The position numbers were made by a program, and so were the translations under genes. Positions 18,123-28,329 of a DNA stretch of 64,000 nt are shown one piece after another (positions within the stretch are counted from its first letter, which is position 1; the number at the start of each line of letters is the position of its first letter). The stretch is taken from NCBI RefSeq assembly GCF_900107035.1, contig NZ_FNOJ01000006.1, positions 1 through 64,000 of the forward strand, given 5' to 3'. This stretch comes from Alicyclobacillus hesperidum (GTDB taxonomy: Bacteria > Bacillota > Bacilli > Alicyclobacillales > Alicyclobacillaceae). The notes under the pieces were generated by a model. That model was not told the origin of the DNA. It did no database searches and saw nothing but the letters and a program-made list of their open reading frames with translations.

Positions 18123-19604
18123 CTAATTTTCCTTCGGAAGCGTTATTTTTGCTTCATTCCAGTAGCGATCGAGCGTTTCCTGCGATATGTCTGACCAGGA
18201 TTCGTTGCTTTCCGCCACACGCCGCTCCACGTACTGAAATCGATTGGTGAATTTGCGCGTCGCCCTTGCCAATAACGTCTCGGCATCCAGTTGCAGAAAC
18301 CGGGCGATATTGACACAAGCGAACAGTAAATCCCCCAACTCTTCTGCCACCGCTGTATCACGCCTGCGATCGCGGACAAGCTCGATTTCAAGTTCATTCA
18401 TTTCCTCTTTTATCTTGTCCCATACATCCTCGAGCTTTGCCCAGTCGAATCCGACTTTGGCGGCGGCAACCTGAACGCCCTGTGCAACCGCGAGCGCAGG
18501 CCCTGCAAAGGATACCGTGGAAAGCACACTCTTCTGACTCTCTTGTTTTGTGCGCTCTTCCGCTTTCACACGCTCCCAAATGGCATTTACTTCTTCGGCA
18601 GATTGTGCAGATTTCTCACCAAACACGTGCGGATGGCGACGCACCAGCTTCTCTGACAGTCGAGCGAATACGTCGCGCACGTCAAAATCGCCTACTTCGC
18701 TGGCAATCTGCGCGTGCAACAACACCTGCAAAAGCAGATCCCCAAGCTCTTCCGCCAGATGGTCTGGATCTTGCTCGTCGATGGCTGCCGCGACTTCGTA
18801 GGCCTCTTCGATGACGTACTTGCGCAACGATTCGTGCGTTTGCTTCCTGTCCCACGGGCACCCATCCGGACCTCGCAACGTCTCGACGATGCCAACAGCC
18901 GCAAACGGTTCTCGCCAGGTGAGCCGAGCCTCCTGTACAGGCGGGACATACACAGTCGTCAGGTGATCGATCCAATCAAGCCTGTCCAATTCGTACAACG
19001 GCACGACCTCTATGCGCTCCTCCCCTGTCACACCGGCAGCGCGAATCACGGTTACTGGGTAGTCGTCCGGATAGACATCCATGAGACTCAACTTCACATC
19101 AGTCGCTACTTGCCGTTGATATACTTGGGCGATAAGCGTGTGCAGGCGCGGGTGTAACAGACGGCTCGCCAGTTGCGTCCCGTCAAGCAACAGGAGTCCC
19201 TCTATGGGGTCGATCCGCAACCTCGATGCGGCAACATCCAGAAAGCTCTGCCCGGGTCCGATTTCGATCGCGACCTCAGGGTCGTTCATTGCGAGTAGAA
19301 GCTGCACACTCAACTCCGCGATGAGCGGATGCCCTGGCACGGCGTAAATCACGTGATCGTGCGTTCGCGCGCGCTCCCGCACCCGCTCGGCCATCCGAGC
19401 GTAGGCCTCATCAAACGTCTCGCTTGTTTCATAGATGTCGTCAAGGGACTCATACGCGACGCCGAGTTCGGGCAGCGAACGGACGACCGGATGCACGGCC
19501 GTGCGCAACACGACAGGCCATCCGGATTGTAGCAAACGATATGTGCCAAGGGGCAACCCGTTCAAATCCCCCGGTCCGAGCCCTACTACATGCACGATTC
19601 CCAC
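18123..19604 (-). CDS. mazG: Tetrapyrrole methylase-like/MazG nucleotide pyrophosphohydrolase fusion (YabN)
   Basis: The 493-residue protein has an N-terminal SAM-dependent methylase-like domain (1-220, [15 protein letters not shown]) and two MazG units, the first with the metal-binding pattern [11 protein letters not shown] near residue 265 and [14 protein letters not shown]. MazG hydrolyses NTPs, probably as house-cleaning. The function of the methylase-like part is unknown. I place the start at GTG 19604, 8 nt after GGGCGG, because upstream residues lack family support. It is separated from spoVT by a terminator and runs into hup after 64 nt. Confidence 0.92.
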   Translation of the reverse strand: MGIVHVVGLGPGDLNGLPLGTYRLLQSGWPVVLRTAVHPVVRSLPELGVAYESLDDIYETSETFDEAYARMAERVRERARTHDHVIYAVPGHPLIAELSVQLLLAMNDPEVAIEIGPGQSFLDVAASRLRIDPIEGLLLLDGTQLASRLLHPRLHTLIAQVYQRQVATDVKLSLMDVYPDDYPVTVIRAAGVTGEERIEVVPLYELDRLDWIDHLTTVYVPPVQEARLTWREPFAAVGIVETLRGPDGCPWDRKQTHESLRKYVIEEAYEVAAAIDEQDPDHLAEELGDLLLQVLLHAQIASEVGDFDVRDVFARLSEKLVRRHPHVFGEKSAQSAEEVNAIWERVKAEERTKQESQKSVLSTVSFAGPALAVAQGVQVAAAKVGFDWAKLEDVWDKIKEEMNELEIELVRDRRRDTAVAEELGDLLFACVNIARFLQLDAETLLARATRKFTNRFQYVERRVAESNESWSDISQETLDRYWNEAKITLPKEN

Positions 19605-19686
19605 GTAAAAACCGCCCTTCTGCAACGTAAACGTGTCATTGGCCAGTATAAACAATCTGCCACTGCACGGGAAATCTCCTTACGCC

Positions 19687-19726
19687 GAAAAGGCCTGTTG
19701 CGGACTCTCCTGCAACAGGCCTTTTC
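19687..19726. terminator. Bidirectional terminator after spoVT
   Basis: A perfect 15-bp stem (19687-19701 with 19712-19726), with CTTTTC at the end on both strands. It closes spoVT on the minus strand. Confidence 0.88.
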
Positions 19727-19768
19727 AGAAAAACAGCAGACAATACCAGGATTCCGTGAGCAAGCTCA

Positions 19769-20311
19769 TTATTGCTCCATTTGTTTACCAAGAAAGCCGG
19801 CTGCCGTTTCGGCAAGCTTCGTTTCCGTCTCTCCCATCCGCACATTGTCTTCGCGCGTCACCAGGATGACTGCACCAATTGGATCGCCAGCGGCGATAAT
19901 GGGAGCGATCACGCGTGCACCAAAGCGCTCGCTCCGATCCCGGACAATCGAGTAGTCGCCGGGTGTAGAGTTGATCACCGTCTTGCGATCCTCCATCGCC
20001 TGTTCGATGTCTTCGCTGACCTGCTTCTCCAAGAAATCCTTCTTCGAGGCACCCGCAACTGCGATGATGACATCGCGATCGGCAATCATAGCGATATGTC
20101 CAGTCGACTCCGCCAATGAATCGGCGTACTCCTTTGCAAAATCACCAAGTTCGCCAATCGGCGAGTACTTCTTCAAGATGACTTCCCCGTCGCGATCGAC
20201 AAAGATTTCTAAGGGATCGCCTTCGCGGATCCGCAACGTGCGTCGAATTTCCTTCGGAATTACAACACGACCGAGGTCATCAATTCTCCGTACGATGCCT
20301 GTAGCTTTCAA
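19769..20311 (-). CDS. spoVT: Stage V sporulation protein T
   Basis: Forespore transcription factor that modulates sigma-G genes. The 180-residue protein has an AbrB-type swapped-hairpin DNA-binding domain (1-50, KATGIVRRIDDLGRVVIPKE) and a C-terminal GAF domain (55-180). Length is close to B. subtilis SpoVT (178). The start is TTG 20311 with GAGGGTGAGGG upstream, which gives the canonical MKATGIVRR beginning. A sigma-G/F type promoter lies 55 nt upstream, as expected for this gene. Confidence 0.96.
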   Translation of the reverse strand: MKATGIVRRIDDLGRVVIPKEIRRTLRIREGDPLEIFVDRDGEVILKKYSPIGELGDFAKEYADSLAESTGHIAMIADRDVIIAVAGASKKDFLEKQVSEDIEQAMEDRKTVINSTPGDYSIVRDRSERFGARVIAPIIAAGDPIGAVILVTREDNVRMGETETKLAETAAGFLGKQMEQ

Positions 20312-20365
20312 GAAATGATCCCTCACCCTCATGAAGTTTGGTGCAACGGATGTCTGACGTGACTG

Positions 20366-20395
20366 TATTATGTGACACCATAAGATCCTCTATGC
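20366..20395 (-). promoter_or_regulatory. Sigma-G/F type promoter of spoVT
   Basis: The minus strand has GCATA (20395-20391), an 18-nt spacer and CATAATA (20372-20366), matching GNATR-N17/18-CATNNTA. spoVT is sigma-G dependent in B. subtilis. Confidence 0.72.
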
Positions 20396-20419
20396 ACCAA
20401 GGAAGCATGAGGGTTGTCG

Positions 20420-23400
20420 TTAAACACCGGCCACTTCCTCCTGCGTTTTGGACTGGCGGACCATCTCCAGATAATCGCGCAAAAATGCGGAAAGCTTGTT
20501 CAGAATCTCTTCCCCAGGCATACCCTTCGTGCGGAACGACACGAAGAATAGGCCATTGGGTCGGCTTGTCGGCTGACCGTGGTGCTTCATCGCCATCGCC
20601 AACGCTTTGCTATAGTCGACAGGCCGCGATGCATCGTTGCCAAAGCGAATAGCTGTCTCAGCGCCATGCACCGAGATCTGATCGACGCCGGCGCTGGCGG
20701 CGAGGCTCTTGAGCCGCGTGACGTTGAGCAGGTTGCGTACCTCGGTGGGCAGATCGCCATAGCGATCCTCGAGTTCTTCTTCGAGATCGTCTGCCTCCAT
20801 CAAGGTCTGGACCGCACGGAAGCGTTTATACATCGCAATTTTCTGCGCCGAATCGGAGATATAGGTATCCGGGATATACGCTTCAACCGGCAGATCGATA
20901 CTCGGTTCGACGCCTTGTTCCACTTGCTCTCCGCGCAGTTCGCGAACCGCCTGCGCCAGCATCTCGGTATACATATCAAAGCCGACGGAATTGATGAATC
21001 CGTGTTGTTCAGCGCCGAGCAAATTGCCTGCACCGCGAATGGACAGATCGCGCATGGCAATCTTAAAGCCGCTGCCAAGTTCTGTGAACTCCTTGATGGC
21101 TGACAACCGCTTTTCTGCCACCTCTGTGAGCACTTTGTCCCGCTGATACGTGAAATACGCGTAAGCGATCCGATTCGAACGCCCAACGCGCCCGCGCAGT
21201 TGGTACAACTGTGAAAGCCCGAACTTGTCGGCATCGTAGACAATCAACGTGTTGACGTTGGAAATGTCAAGTCCCGTCTCAATGATGGTGGTCGTAACGA
21301 GAATGTCGATCTCGCCCTCGAGAAAATCGAGCATCACCCGCTCGAGTTCAGCCTCCTGCATCTGCCCGTGGGCAACGGTCACGCGGGCGTCCGGCGCCAT
21401 CTCCTGCACCCGCTCGGCCATGCGATGAATGTTGTGAACCTGGTTGTAAACAAAGTACACCTGACCACCGCGCCCAAGTTCTCGCTCCAACGCTTCCCGA
21501 ATCAACCCCTCGTTGTACTCGACGACATACGTTTGTACCGGAAAGCGATTCTCTGGAGGCGTCTCAATCACGGACAAGTCACGCACACCCATCATCGACA
21601 TGTGCAGCGTTCGCGGAATAGGCGTCGCGGTCAACGTCAAGCAGTCGACATTGGCGCGCAACTGCTTTAGGCGCTCCTTGTGCGTCACGCCAAAGCGCTG
21701 CTCTTCATCGACAATAAGCAAGCCAAGGTCCTTAAATTGAATGGACTTTTGCAGCAAACGATGCGTTCCGATCACGACGTCGACTGTGCCGTCCTTTAAT
21801 CCCTTGATACAAGCCTGCGAATCCTTGCGCGATCGAAACCTGCTCAACATGTCGATAGTCACCGGAAACCCGGCAAAACGCTCCTTAAATGTCTCATAGT
21901 GCTGTTGTGCCAACACAGTTGTTGGTACAAGGACGGCCACCTGCTTGCCGTCCATAACAGCCTTAAAGGCAGCCCGGACAGCGACTTCCGTCTTCCCATA
22001 TCCGACATCTCCGCACAACAGCCTATCCATTGGCCTTGCCCGCTCCATGTCGCGCTTAATATCCGCGATCGCACGCAATTGATCCGGTGTTTCCTCGTAC
22101 GGAAACATATTTTCGAAGTCAACTTGCCATGGTGTGTCCGGTGAGAATGCATGTCCCGGCGTCGCCTCGCGCTGCGCGTACAACTTCACGAGGTCGGCCG
22201 CAATATCCTTGACCGTCTTACTGACGCGATTTTTGACCTTTTGCCATTCGCCACTACCCAGATGGTGTAGTTTGGGCTCCTTTTCGCCCGAGCCGATATA
22301 GCGCTGAATTTGATCGATCTGATCGACCGGTACATACAAGCTGTCGTTGCCTGCATAGCTCAAGTACAAATAATCGTTATGTCGTCCCTCGACTTCGAGC
22401 GTCTTGATGCCCATGTACTTGCCAATACCATGGTTGACGTGGACGACATAGTCGCCAACATTCAATTCCTGATAGCTTTTAATTCGCTCGGCGTCCGAGA
22501 CGTTCGAGCGCGTGCGCCGGTGTTTGCGTTTGGCGGTAAACACCTCGGTCTCGACGATGAGCGCGATATGCTGCATCGGCAATTCAAAGCCACTCGACAA
22601 GTTGGCGACGACGATTTGCGGCTCTTTGGCGCCAGGTGTGAACGACTCCACTTCGTCCGCACCGATCCGATAATCGTCCAACACGCGCGCGAGATGCTCC
22701 GCACGCTCCTTGGTCGCAGCCGCAAACACGACGTTCATACCGGCGTGCTGCCAGCGTGCGACTTCCGTCTTCAAGACATTCATCTGGCCATGGAAGTTCT
22801 GCATGCTCCGCGCCGTCAGATTGACAACCTGCCCGAAACGCGTACCTGCCTGGCTGCGGGTGAACGTCGAAAAGTGCACCTTCGCTTTCGACAATTCTGC
22901 AATCTTCGCCTCATAGTCAACGGCCTCGACCGTGCCTGATAAGACTTCACCACGCATGAGCGCACCCGAGAGCCACTCATTGAACTCCCTCTCTAAAGCT
23001 TGCGCACGCTCCAGCAATCGCGATGTCTCGTCCAGGCAGACAAACGTCGAACCCGTGACATGATCGAACAGCGTATCCACGTGATCGGTAAGAAGTCCGC
23101 GGTATCGGGCGAGCCCTGGGAACGACTGCCCACTCTGCAACTTGCGCAAATCTGCACCAATCGCCGTCTGCAATCGATCGCGTACATCGGCGTCCGTCGT
23201 CGTGCGCAGGCGAGACTCAAGGTGTTCGGCAACGCGATCCGCCACCTCTGCCGCCACACTGGGGGGCACGGCCAAATCGATGGCAGGTCCGAAAGATACC
23301 TCGTTCAGCTTCTCAAGCGAGCGTTGCGTGTCGGGATCGAACGTGCGAATCGAATCGATCTCGGTATCAAACCATTCCATCCGATAGGGCTGTGTCGCCG

Positions 23401-23971
23401 CCATCGGAAAAACGTCCAAAATGCCGCCGCGAACGCTGAACTGGCCTCTACTCTCAACCAGATCAACACGTTCATAACCGCCTTTCACCAACTGCGCCAC
23501 AACATCGTCAAGTGGCTGATTCAGGCCAACCTCGAGCCGAACGAGCGTTTGCATAAACTGACTGCGCTTCGTAATAGGTTGCCAAGCGGCCAAAAGCGTC
23601 GTTACCACGACAACAGGGCCCTCCGCAACGAGGGCCTCCATCACATGCAACCGATCCGACATGACGTCAGATGAAGCTGCGATATAGTCGACCAAAGCGT
23701 TTTCGCGCTCCGGAAACAGATAGACGCGCGCATCTGGAAGATACTCTTTCAGGTCTTCCCAAACGGTTTGCGCTTGACTCGCCGTATGCGTCACCACGAT
23801 CATGGACTCGGGCCCACGTGCATTGCGCAATGCGTACAGTGCGGCCATCGTCAATTGTCGAGCCGCGCCTGTCACGCCTGTGATCAGTGCGTCATTGCGC
23901 CGTGGCCCCATCCCGCCGGCCAACGCTTGAAGCGCGTCATCAGCAGCCATGAGTTGGACGAGACCTTTCAC
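20420..23971 (-). CDS. mfd: Transcription-repair coupling factor Mfd
   Basis: A translocase that removes RNA polymerase stalled at DNA lesions and recruits UvrA. The 1183-residue protein shows the UvrB-homology N-terminus (residues 1-350), the RNAP-interacting domain with GDYVVHVNHGIGKYMG (about 510), and the RecG-like translocase with Walker A GDVGYGKTE (about 655) and DEEQRFG. It ends with the TRCF C-terminal domain. It is complete. The start is GTG 23971, after GGAGGGGGAG. It follows fin closely and precedes spoVT, as in B. subtilis. Confidence 0.97.
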   Translation of the reverse strand: MKGLVQLMAADDALQALAGGMGPRRNDALITGVTGAARQLTMAALYALRNARGPESMIVVTHTASQAQTVWEDLKEYLPDARVYLFPERENALVDYIAASSDVMSDRLHVMEALVAEGPVVVVTTLLAAWQPITKRSQFMQTLVRLEVGLNQPLDDVVAQLVKGGYERVDLVESRGQFSVRGGILDVFPMAATQPYRMEWFDTEIDSIRTFDPDTQRSLEKLNEVSFGPAIDLAVPPSVAAEVADRVAEHLESRLRTTTDADVRDRLQTAIGADLRKLQSGQSFPGLARYRGLLTDHVDTLFDHVTGSTFVCLDETSRLLERAQALEREFNEWLSGALMRGEVLSGTVEAVDYEAKIAELSKAKVHFSTFTRSQAGTRFGQVVNLTARSMQNFHGQMNVLKTEVARWQHAGMNVVFAAATKERAEHLARVLDDYRIGADEVESFTPGAKEPQIVVANLSSGFELPMQHIALIVETEVFTAKRKHRRTRSNVSDAERIKSYQELNVGDYVVHVNHGIGKYMGIKTLEVEGRHNDYLYLSYAGNDSLYVPVDQIDQIQRYIGSGEKEPKLHHLGSGEWQKVKNRVSKTVKDIAADLVKLYAQREATPGHAFSPDTPWQVDFENMFPYEETPDQLRAIADIKRDMERARPMDRLLCGDVGYGKTEVAVRAAFKAVMDGKQVAVLVPTTVLAQQHYETFKERFAGFPVTIDMLSRFRSRKDSQACIKGLKDGTVDVVIGTHRLLQKSIQFKDLGLLIVDEEQRFGVTHKERLKQLRANVDCLTLTATPIPRTLHMSMMGVRDLSVIETPPENRFPVQTYVVEYNEGLIREALERELGRGGQVYFVYNQVHNIHRMAERVQEMAPDARVTVAHGQMQEAELERVMLDFLEGEIDILVTTTIIETGLDISNVNTLIVYDADKFGLSQLYQLRGRVGRSNRIAYAYFTYQRDKVLTEVAEKRLSAIKEFTELGSGFKIAMRDLSIRGAGNLLGAEQHGFINSVGFDMYTEMLAQAVRELRGEQVEQGVEPSIDLPVEAYIPDTYISDSAQKIAMYKRFRAVQTLMEADDLEEELEDRYGDLPTEVRNLLNVTRLKSLAASAGVDQISVHGAETAIRFGNDASRPVDYSKALAMAMKHHGQPTSRPNGLFFVSFRTKGMPGEEILNKLSAFLRDYLEMVRQSKTQEEVAGV

Positions 23972-24007
23972 ACTACTCCCCCTCCCAGTCCGCGCACGGA
24001 GTTGGAT

Positions 24008-24247
24008 CTATTGAATGATGTTGCCCTCTATCAAGAGCTCTGGATGCATCGCAACAGCTTGTTCGCAGGCGTCGCAAACCGTCTGAATCTCATACTTGTC
24101 CGGGCCCGCATGAATCACGTCGCGCTGATGTTCAACGTCCAAATGATGCAACCCAAGCCGTGATACGGCGTCGGCGTATGACCAAGCTTCGTGATCGACG
24201 ACGCCAACCGGCTGTTTACAATACCGGCATACGTATTCAAAGCGCAT
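24008..24247 (-). CDS. fin: Anti-sigma-F factor Fin
   Basis: Fin (formerly YabK) inhibits sigma-F in the forespore and helps the switch to sigma-G. The 79-residue protein has two CxxC pairs (CRYC at about residue 7 and CDAC at about 59) typical of the zinc-ribbon Fin family, with the central LGLHHLDVEHQRDVI segment. The start ATG at 24247 has GGGGGTGG upstream. It lies between pth and mfd exactly as in B. subtilis, and a sigma-G/F type promoter is visible upstream. Confidence 0.92.
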   Translation of the reverse strand: MRFEYVCRYCKQPVGVVDHEAWSYADAVSRLGLHHLDVEHQRDVIHAGPDKYEIQTVCDACEQAVAMHPELLIEGNIIQ

Positions 24248-24278
24248 CTGCGCCACCCCCGACAACGATGTCTGCCAT

Positions 24279-24308
24279 TAGTATGGGGGTAGAACAAAAT
24301 GGACATAC
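24279..24308 (-). promoter_or_regulatory. Sigma-G/F type promoter of fin
   Basis: The minus strand has GTATG (24308-24304), an 18-nt spacer and CATACTA (24285-24279), a perfect sigma-G -10. B. subtilis fin is read by both sigma-F and sigma-G. Confidence 0.75.
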
Positions 24309-24344
24309 GTCACACAGCAAATTTGCACGCACAAGCCGATCCAA

Positions 24345-24917
24345 CTAAAACGAAACGCGGTTATATTGATTCATCGCATGTTCAAAACCGTGCTCGACGG
24401 CATGCATTGCCGCCTCCGCGGCGGCCGCGGCTGCCTTTTCCACCCGCACGCGCTCCTCTTCAGGGAAGGTGCCCAGCACATACGGAATGATGTCGGATCC
24501 ACGCGGTGGACGCCCGATGCCGATGCGAATACGGCAAAAGGTATCCGTTCCCAACGACTGTATCAGCGATACCACACCGTTGTGCCCGCCCGCCGAACCG
24601 CGCGCACGCAGTTTGAGTTGACCGGGTGGAAAATCCATATCGTCGTATATCACCAAGATGTCTTGCTCGACATCCAATTTGTAAAAGCGGACGATCTCGG
24701 CAGCTGCAACTCCGCTTACGTTCATATACGTCTGCGGTTTCACGAGCAGAACTGGTTCCCCCGCAATCCGCGCCTCACCGATGAGCGATTGAAATTTGGC
24801 GCGATCGACAACGACGCCGAGCCTTTGAGCGGCGTTATCGATCGCCCAAAAGCCGACGTTGTGCCGGGTTCGTTCGTATTTGAAGCCTGGGTTACCAAGC
24901 CCAATGATTGCTTTCAA
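24345..24917 (-). CDS. pth: Peptidyl-tRNA hydrolase
   Basis: Releases peptides from prematurely dissociated peptidyl-tRNA; essential, and known as spoVC in B. subtilis. The 190-residue protein starts with the signature GLGNPGFKYERTRHNVGFWA, containing the catalytic histidine in RHNVG, and has DDMDFPPGQLKLR and GSAGGHNGV. The start is TTG 24917, with AGGAGG upstream. It lies 29 nt downstream of prs, and is probably cotranscribed with glmU-prs. Confidence 0.96.
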   Translation of the reverse strand: MKAIIGLGNPGFKYERTRHNVGFWAIDNAAQRLGVVVDRAKFQSLIGEARIAGEPVLLVKPQTYMNVSGVAAAEIVRFYKLDVEQDILVIYDDMDFPPGQLKLRARGSAGGHNGVVSLIQSLGTDTFCRIRIGIGRPPRGSDIIPYVLGTFPEEERVRVEKAAAAAAEAAMHAVEHGFEHAMNQYNRVSF

Positions 24918-24946
24918 AAGTCTGTATCCTCCTGTGGCGATGGCGC

Positions 24947-25891
24947 TCAGTCAAACAACTGGCTGATGGAGCGCTGTGTATGCACGCGGATGATGGCCTC
25001 GGCAATCAGTTCGGCTACGGATAAGACGCGAATTTTATCGATCCGCTTATGTTCCGGCAAGGCAATCGTATTGGTGACTACGACTTCTTGGATCTCGGAT
25101 TTCGCGATGCGCTCGACCCCGGCACCGGACAGCACCGGGTGAATGCAACACGCGTAAACACCTTTCGCTCCCCGTGCCAACAACTCGCTGGCCCCTGCCG
25201 AGATGGTTCCGGCGGTGTCGATCATGTCGTCGATAAGAATAGCCGTCTTGCCCTCAATATCGCCGATGATGTTCATCACTTTTGCTTCGTTGACTTCGGG
25301 ACGTCGCTTATCGATGATGGCCAAAGGCGCCCCCAGCCGCTCGGCGAATGCGCGGGCTCGCGTCACACCACCCATGTCTGGCGACACGACGACGGGATTC
25401 TCAATTTGCTTGTCCAGAAAATAATCAGCCAGAATCGGCATGCCAATCAAATGATCCAGCGGGATGTCGAAGAAGCCCTGAATCTGACCTGCGTGCAAGT
25501 CCATGCAGATCACGCGGGAAGCCCCTGCTGTCTCAAGCAGGTTGGCGACCAATTTTGCCGTGATCGGATCGCGAGCGCGCGCCTTGCGGTCCTGACGCGC
25601 ATATCCATAATACGGAATGACAACGTTGATGGTGCGCGCCGACGCTCGCTTGACAGCGTCGATCAAGATCAATAACTCCATGAGGTGCTCATTGACCGGC
25701 GCGCTCGTCGGTTGAATAATAAACACGTTGCTACCGCGAACGCTCTCGCCCAGCTTGATCTGCACTTCGCCGTCCTTGAAGCGGCTGACCTTGCACTCGG
25801 CCAAAGAGACGCCAATATAATCAGCAATTTCCTGCGCCAAGGCTGGATTGGCGTTTCCCGTGACAAGCTTCAAATCGCTGTCAATGGCCAC
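24947..25891 (-). CDS. prs: Ribose-phosphate pyrophosphokinase
   Basis: Makes PRPP from ribose 5-phosphate and ATP for nucleotide, His and Trp synthesis. The 314-residue protein has the PRPP synthase signature with [12 protein letters not shown] (about residue 130), the PRPP-binding VVVSPDMGG and the type I PRTase loop [13 protein letters not shown] near residue 215. Start GTG 25891 overlaps the end of glmU by 11 nt, with AAAGGCGGGG upstream, so translation is coupled. Confidence 0.97.
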   Translation of the reverse strand: MAIDSDLKLVTGNANPALAQEIADYIGVSLAECKVSRFKDGEVQIKLGESVRGSNVFIIQPTSAPVNEHLMELLILIDAVKRASARTINVVIPYYGYARQDRKARARDPITAKLVANLLETAGASRVICMDLHAGQIQGFFDIPLDHLIGMPILADYFLDKQIENPVVVSPDMGGVTRARAFAERLGAPLAIIDKRRPEVNEAKVMNIIGDIEGKTAILIDDMIDTAGTISAGASELLARGAKGVYACCIHPVLSGAGVERIAKSEIQEVVVTNTIALPEHKRIDKIRVLSVAELIAEAIIRVHTQRSISQLFD

Positions 25892-27293
25892 TGTCGTCCC
25901 CGCCTTTCACGAGATTCTGGTTCTGCTTGCGCGCTTTCCACGCTCGTACATAGTTCGGCTTCGTCGTTTGGGGAACGCGAGAGATGACAAACGCGTCATC
26001 CCCTACGTTGTCTGTGACGGTCGATCCGGCCGTGATGTACGCCCCCTCGCCGATGACGAGCGGCGCGATAAGATTGACGTTCGATCCGACGAAACTGTTG
26101 TCGCCAATCACCGTTCTGTGTTTGCGCTCGCCGTCGTAGTTGACCGTGATCACGCCGCAGCCGACGTTCACTTGGCTACCCACGTCTGCGTCGCCGACGT
26201 ACGCGAGGTGACTTACCTTTGTATCGTCGCCAATATTGCTATTTTTGACTTCGACGAAATCGCCAATCTTGACGCGCTTACCAACGCGCGAACCCGGCCG
26301 CAGGTAGGCAAACGGCCCAACTTGAGCTTGCTCACCAATTTCACTTTCCACCGCAACCGCATTCTGCACGACGGCACCCGCTTCAACCCGCGTGTCGACG
26401 AGCCTGGTATGCGGGCCGATCACCGCGCCTTCGCAAACTACCGTGCGACCGCTGAGCAACGTCCCAGGCAACAGTGTAACATCCGGAGCGAGCACCACGT
26501 CGGCATCGATATAGGTATTGCTTGGATCAACAATGGTCACACCTTCGCGCATCCATCGCGTGGCGATATTGTGGCGGCAAATCTGCTCGACGTGCGCCAG
26601 TTGTGCGCGATCATTGACACTGGCGATTTCCAAAGGATCCTCGACCATCCGGGCAATCACGCGTTCGCCGTCGGTACGAAGGATGGCGAGCGTGTCCGTC
26701 AAATAATATTCACGTTGAGCGTTATCTGCTTGTAACCGACCCACCGACGCTTGAAGTGCGTCCAGCCGATATGCGTAAATGCCAGTATTGATTATTCGAT
26801 GCTTGCGCTCTTCAACAGACGCGTCCTTTTCCTCGACGACGCGAAGAACGCCGCCCTCGTCATCCAGAAAGACACGCCCTAATCCCGTCGGATCTGGAAC
26901 AGAGGCCGTTAATACGACCGCCGCTGCACCAGTCGTTTCGCGCGCCTCAAACATACTTGCAATCGTCTGCGGACGGATGAGCGGCGCATCGCCGTACAGC
27001 ACGACCACGGTATTTGTATCCGAACGCAATGTGGGAAGAGCCGCCTTGACGGCGTCGCCAGTACCAAGCTGAGCTTCTTGAACTGCGATGTCTGCACGCC
27101 CAGCGACTGCTGCCGCCACGCGTTCCCGCTGCTGGCCGACGACAACGACAATTTGGTCGACGCCCACCTCTTCGAGTGTGTCGAGAATATGGTGAATCAT
27201 CGGTTTCCCGCAGACCGGATGCAACACCTTATGCGTCTGCGATTTCATGCGTGTGCCATGGCCAGCGGCCAACACAATGGCACTCCTCGTCAT
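25881..27293 (-). CDS. glmU: Bifunctional GlmU: UDP-GlcNAc pyrophosphorylase/glucosamine-1-phosphate acetyltransferase
   Basis: Makes UDP-N-acetylglucosamine for cell wall synthesis. The 470-residue protein has an N-terminal nucleotidyltransferase domain with LAAGHGTRM at residue 7 and a C-terminal left-handed beta-helix of hexapeptide repeats (about 250-445). The start ATG 27293 has GGGGGAGATCC upstream; the longer open frame adds 31 residues lacking family support. It is followed by prs with a short overlap, as in B. subtilis (gcaD-prs). Confidence 0.96.
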   Translation of the reverse strand: MTRSAIVLAAGHGTRMKSQTHKVLHPVCGKPMIHHILDTLEEVGVDQIVVVVGQQRERVAAAVAGRADIAVQEAQLGTGDAVKAALPTLRSDTNTVVVLYGDAPLIRPQTIASMFEARETTGAAAVVLTASVPDPTGLGRVFLDDEGGVLRVVEEKDASVEERKHRIINTGIYAYRLDALQASVGRLQADNAQREYYLTDTLAILRTDGERVIARMVEDPLEIASVNDRAQLAHVEQICRHNIATRWMREGVTIVDPSNTYIDADVVLAPDVTLLPGTLLSGRTVVCEGAVIGPHTRLVDTRVEAGAVVQNAVAVESEIGEQAQVGPFAYLRPGSRVGKRVKIGDFVEVKNSNIGDDTKVSHLAYVGDADVGSQVNVGCGVITVNYDGERKHRTVIGDNSFVGSNVNLIAPLVIGEGAYITAGSTVTDNVGDDAFVISRVPQTTKPNYVRAWKARKQNQNLVKGGDDSGH

Positions 27294-27350
27294 TCGGATC
27301 TCCCCCACACAACGTAACACTGCGGATCTTGACTGATGTTGTCGACCCCC

Positions 27351-27380
27351 AGTGTACCTGAAGGACATTTGCGATTTCAA
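27351..27380 (-). promoter_or_regulatory. Candidate sigma-A promoter of glmU-prs
   Basis: The minus strand has TTGAAA (27380-27375), an 18-nt spacer and TACACT (27356-27351), just after the spoVG terminator. This would let glmU be transcribed independently of spoVG. Confidence 0.45.
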
Positions 27381-27400
27381 TTTCAAACGCCCTTATCCAC

Positions 27401-27425
27401 AAAAAAGCCCTGGCATTTGCCAGGG
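27401..27425 (-). terminator. Terminator after spoVG
   Basis: A 7-bp stem (CCCTGGC 27408-27414 with GCCAGGG 27419-27425) and a tight loop, followed on the minus strand by GCTTTTTTG. Confidence 0.85.
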
Positions 27426-27486
27426 ACTTTTCAAACAAGATTCAAAAGTTGTTCAAAAAGGTCAGTTGCCCTTCCAGGGGTACGCT

Positions 27487-27798
27487 TTACCTGGTCGTCT
27501 CACCGACCACTTGCTCTTCCGCCTGGATGGTTTCGCCGGGCTGTTGAGCATCGCGGAAATACGCATCGAGGACTGCCTCTTGAATCTTTTGCCGCGTCGA
27601 TGCAGAAATGGGATGCGCGATGTCCCTGAATTCGCCGTCTGGGGTCTTTTTACTCGGCATCGCAACAAACATCCCATTGTTTCCATCAATAATGCGAATA
27701 TCGTGGACTACGAATTCGCTATCAATGGTAATAGAAGCAATCGCCTTCATACGGCCTTCTGTCGCAACCTTGCGAAGCCTTACATCGGTGATTTGCAC
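27487..27798 (-). CDS. spoVG: Septation/RNA-binding regulator SpoVG
   Basis: A small conserved regulator with a role in septation and gene control in sporulating Bacilli. The 103-residue protein has the invariant core [34 protein letters not shown] and [10 protein letters not shown]. Of the several in-frame GTG codons I choose 27798 ([11 protein letters not shown]), which has AGGGTGG 7 nt upstream and matches family start MEVTDVRLRR. The tail after residue 85 is longer than in B. subtilis and acidic. A sigma-H-like promoter lies upstream. Confidence 0.95.
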   Translation of the reverse strand: MQITDVRLRKVATEGRMKAIASITIDSEFVVHDIRIIDGNNGMFVAMPSKKTPDGEFRDIAHPISASTRQKIQEAVLDAYFRDAQQPGETIQAEEQVVGETTR

Positions 27799-27847
27799 CC
27801 TTTTCACCACCCTGATGTCGCGATTGGTCAGTTCTACCTAAAACACC

Positions 27848-27876
27848 AATTCAACATCGAGGCGGTAAACTCCTGC
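27848..27876 (-). promoter_or_regulatory. Sigma-H promoter of spoVG
   Basis: The minus strand has GCAGGAGTT (27876-27868), a 12-nt spacer and GTTGAATT (27855-27848). This matches RNAGGAWWW-N11/12-RNNGAATWW with one mismatch. B. subtilis spoVG is the classical sigma-H promoter. Confidence 0.78.
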
Positions 27877-27921
27877 ATCAAACGTCATACATTATTCAAA
27901 AATTCACGTACATGCGGTACA

Positions 27922-28296
27922 TCAACCACGATACGCAATGAATTCAATTTCTACGCGCGCCCCGCGCGGAAGGGCCGCAACTTGTACCGTCGATCGCGCC
28001 GGTCGATGATCTCCAAAAAAACTTGCGCACGCCTCATTGACGACCTGAAATTCCGCGAGATCCGTCATAAAAATGGTCGCCTTGACGACTTGCTCGCGCG
28101 TGCTACCTGCAGCTTTGAGGACTGCGTCCAAGTTCGCAAACACCTGCGCGACCTGCTCGGCGATACCACCCTCAACGATGTGGCCTTCCTTCGTCAGCGG
28201 TATTTGTCCCGAGGTATACAAAAACGGACCAACACTGACTGCCTGTGAATACGGGCCAATCGCGGCCGGTGCGTCATTCGTTTGAATGATATCCAT
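27922..28296 (-). CDS. ridA: RidA family reactive-intermediate deaminase (YabJ)
   Basis: Hydrolyses reactive enamine/imine intermediates from PLP enzymes; in B. subtilis YabJ is linked with PurR function. The 124-residue protein has the family pattern: IGPYSQAV, FLYTSGQIPLT, the catalytic-site arginine in ARSTVQVAALP, and VEIEFIAY at the end. GAGGAGGATGTAGC precedes the ATG. It follows purR with a 33-nt gap, an arrangement that is conserved in Bacillus. Confidence 0.95.
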   Translation of the reverse strand: MDIIQTNDAPAAIGPYSQAVSVGPFLYTSGQIPLTKEGHIVEGGIAEQVAQVFANLDAVLKAAGSTREQVVKATIFMTDLAEFQVVNEACASFFGDHRPARSTVQVAALPRGARVEIEFIAYRG

Positions 28297-28329
28297 GCTA
28301 CATCCTCCTCAAGGGTTTCTCGCCCATCA

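Noticed and set aside
25848-26735. Long open frame on the plus strand over glmU
   Set aside because: It is antisense to glmU, has no ribosome binding site, and glmU has strong family motifs in its frame.
27352-28248. 298-codon plus-strand open frame across spoVG and ridA
   Set aside because: Both minus-strand genes are clearly recognised, and the plus frame looks like their complement.
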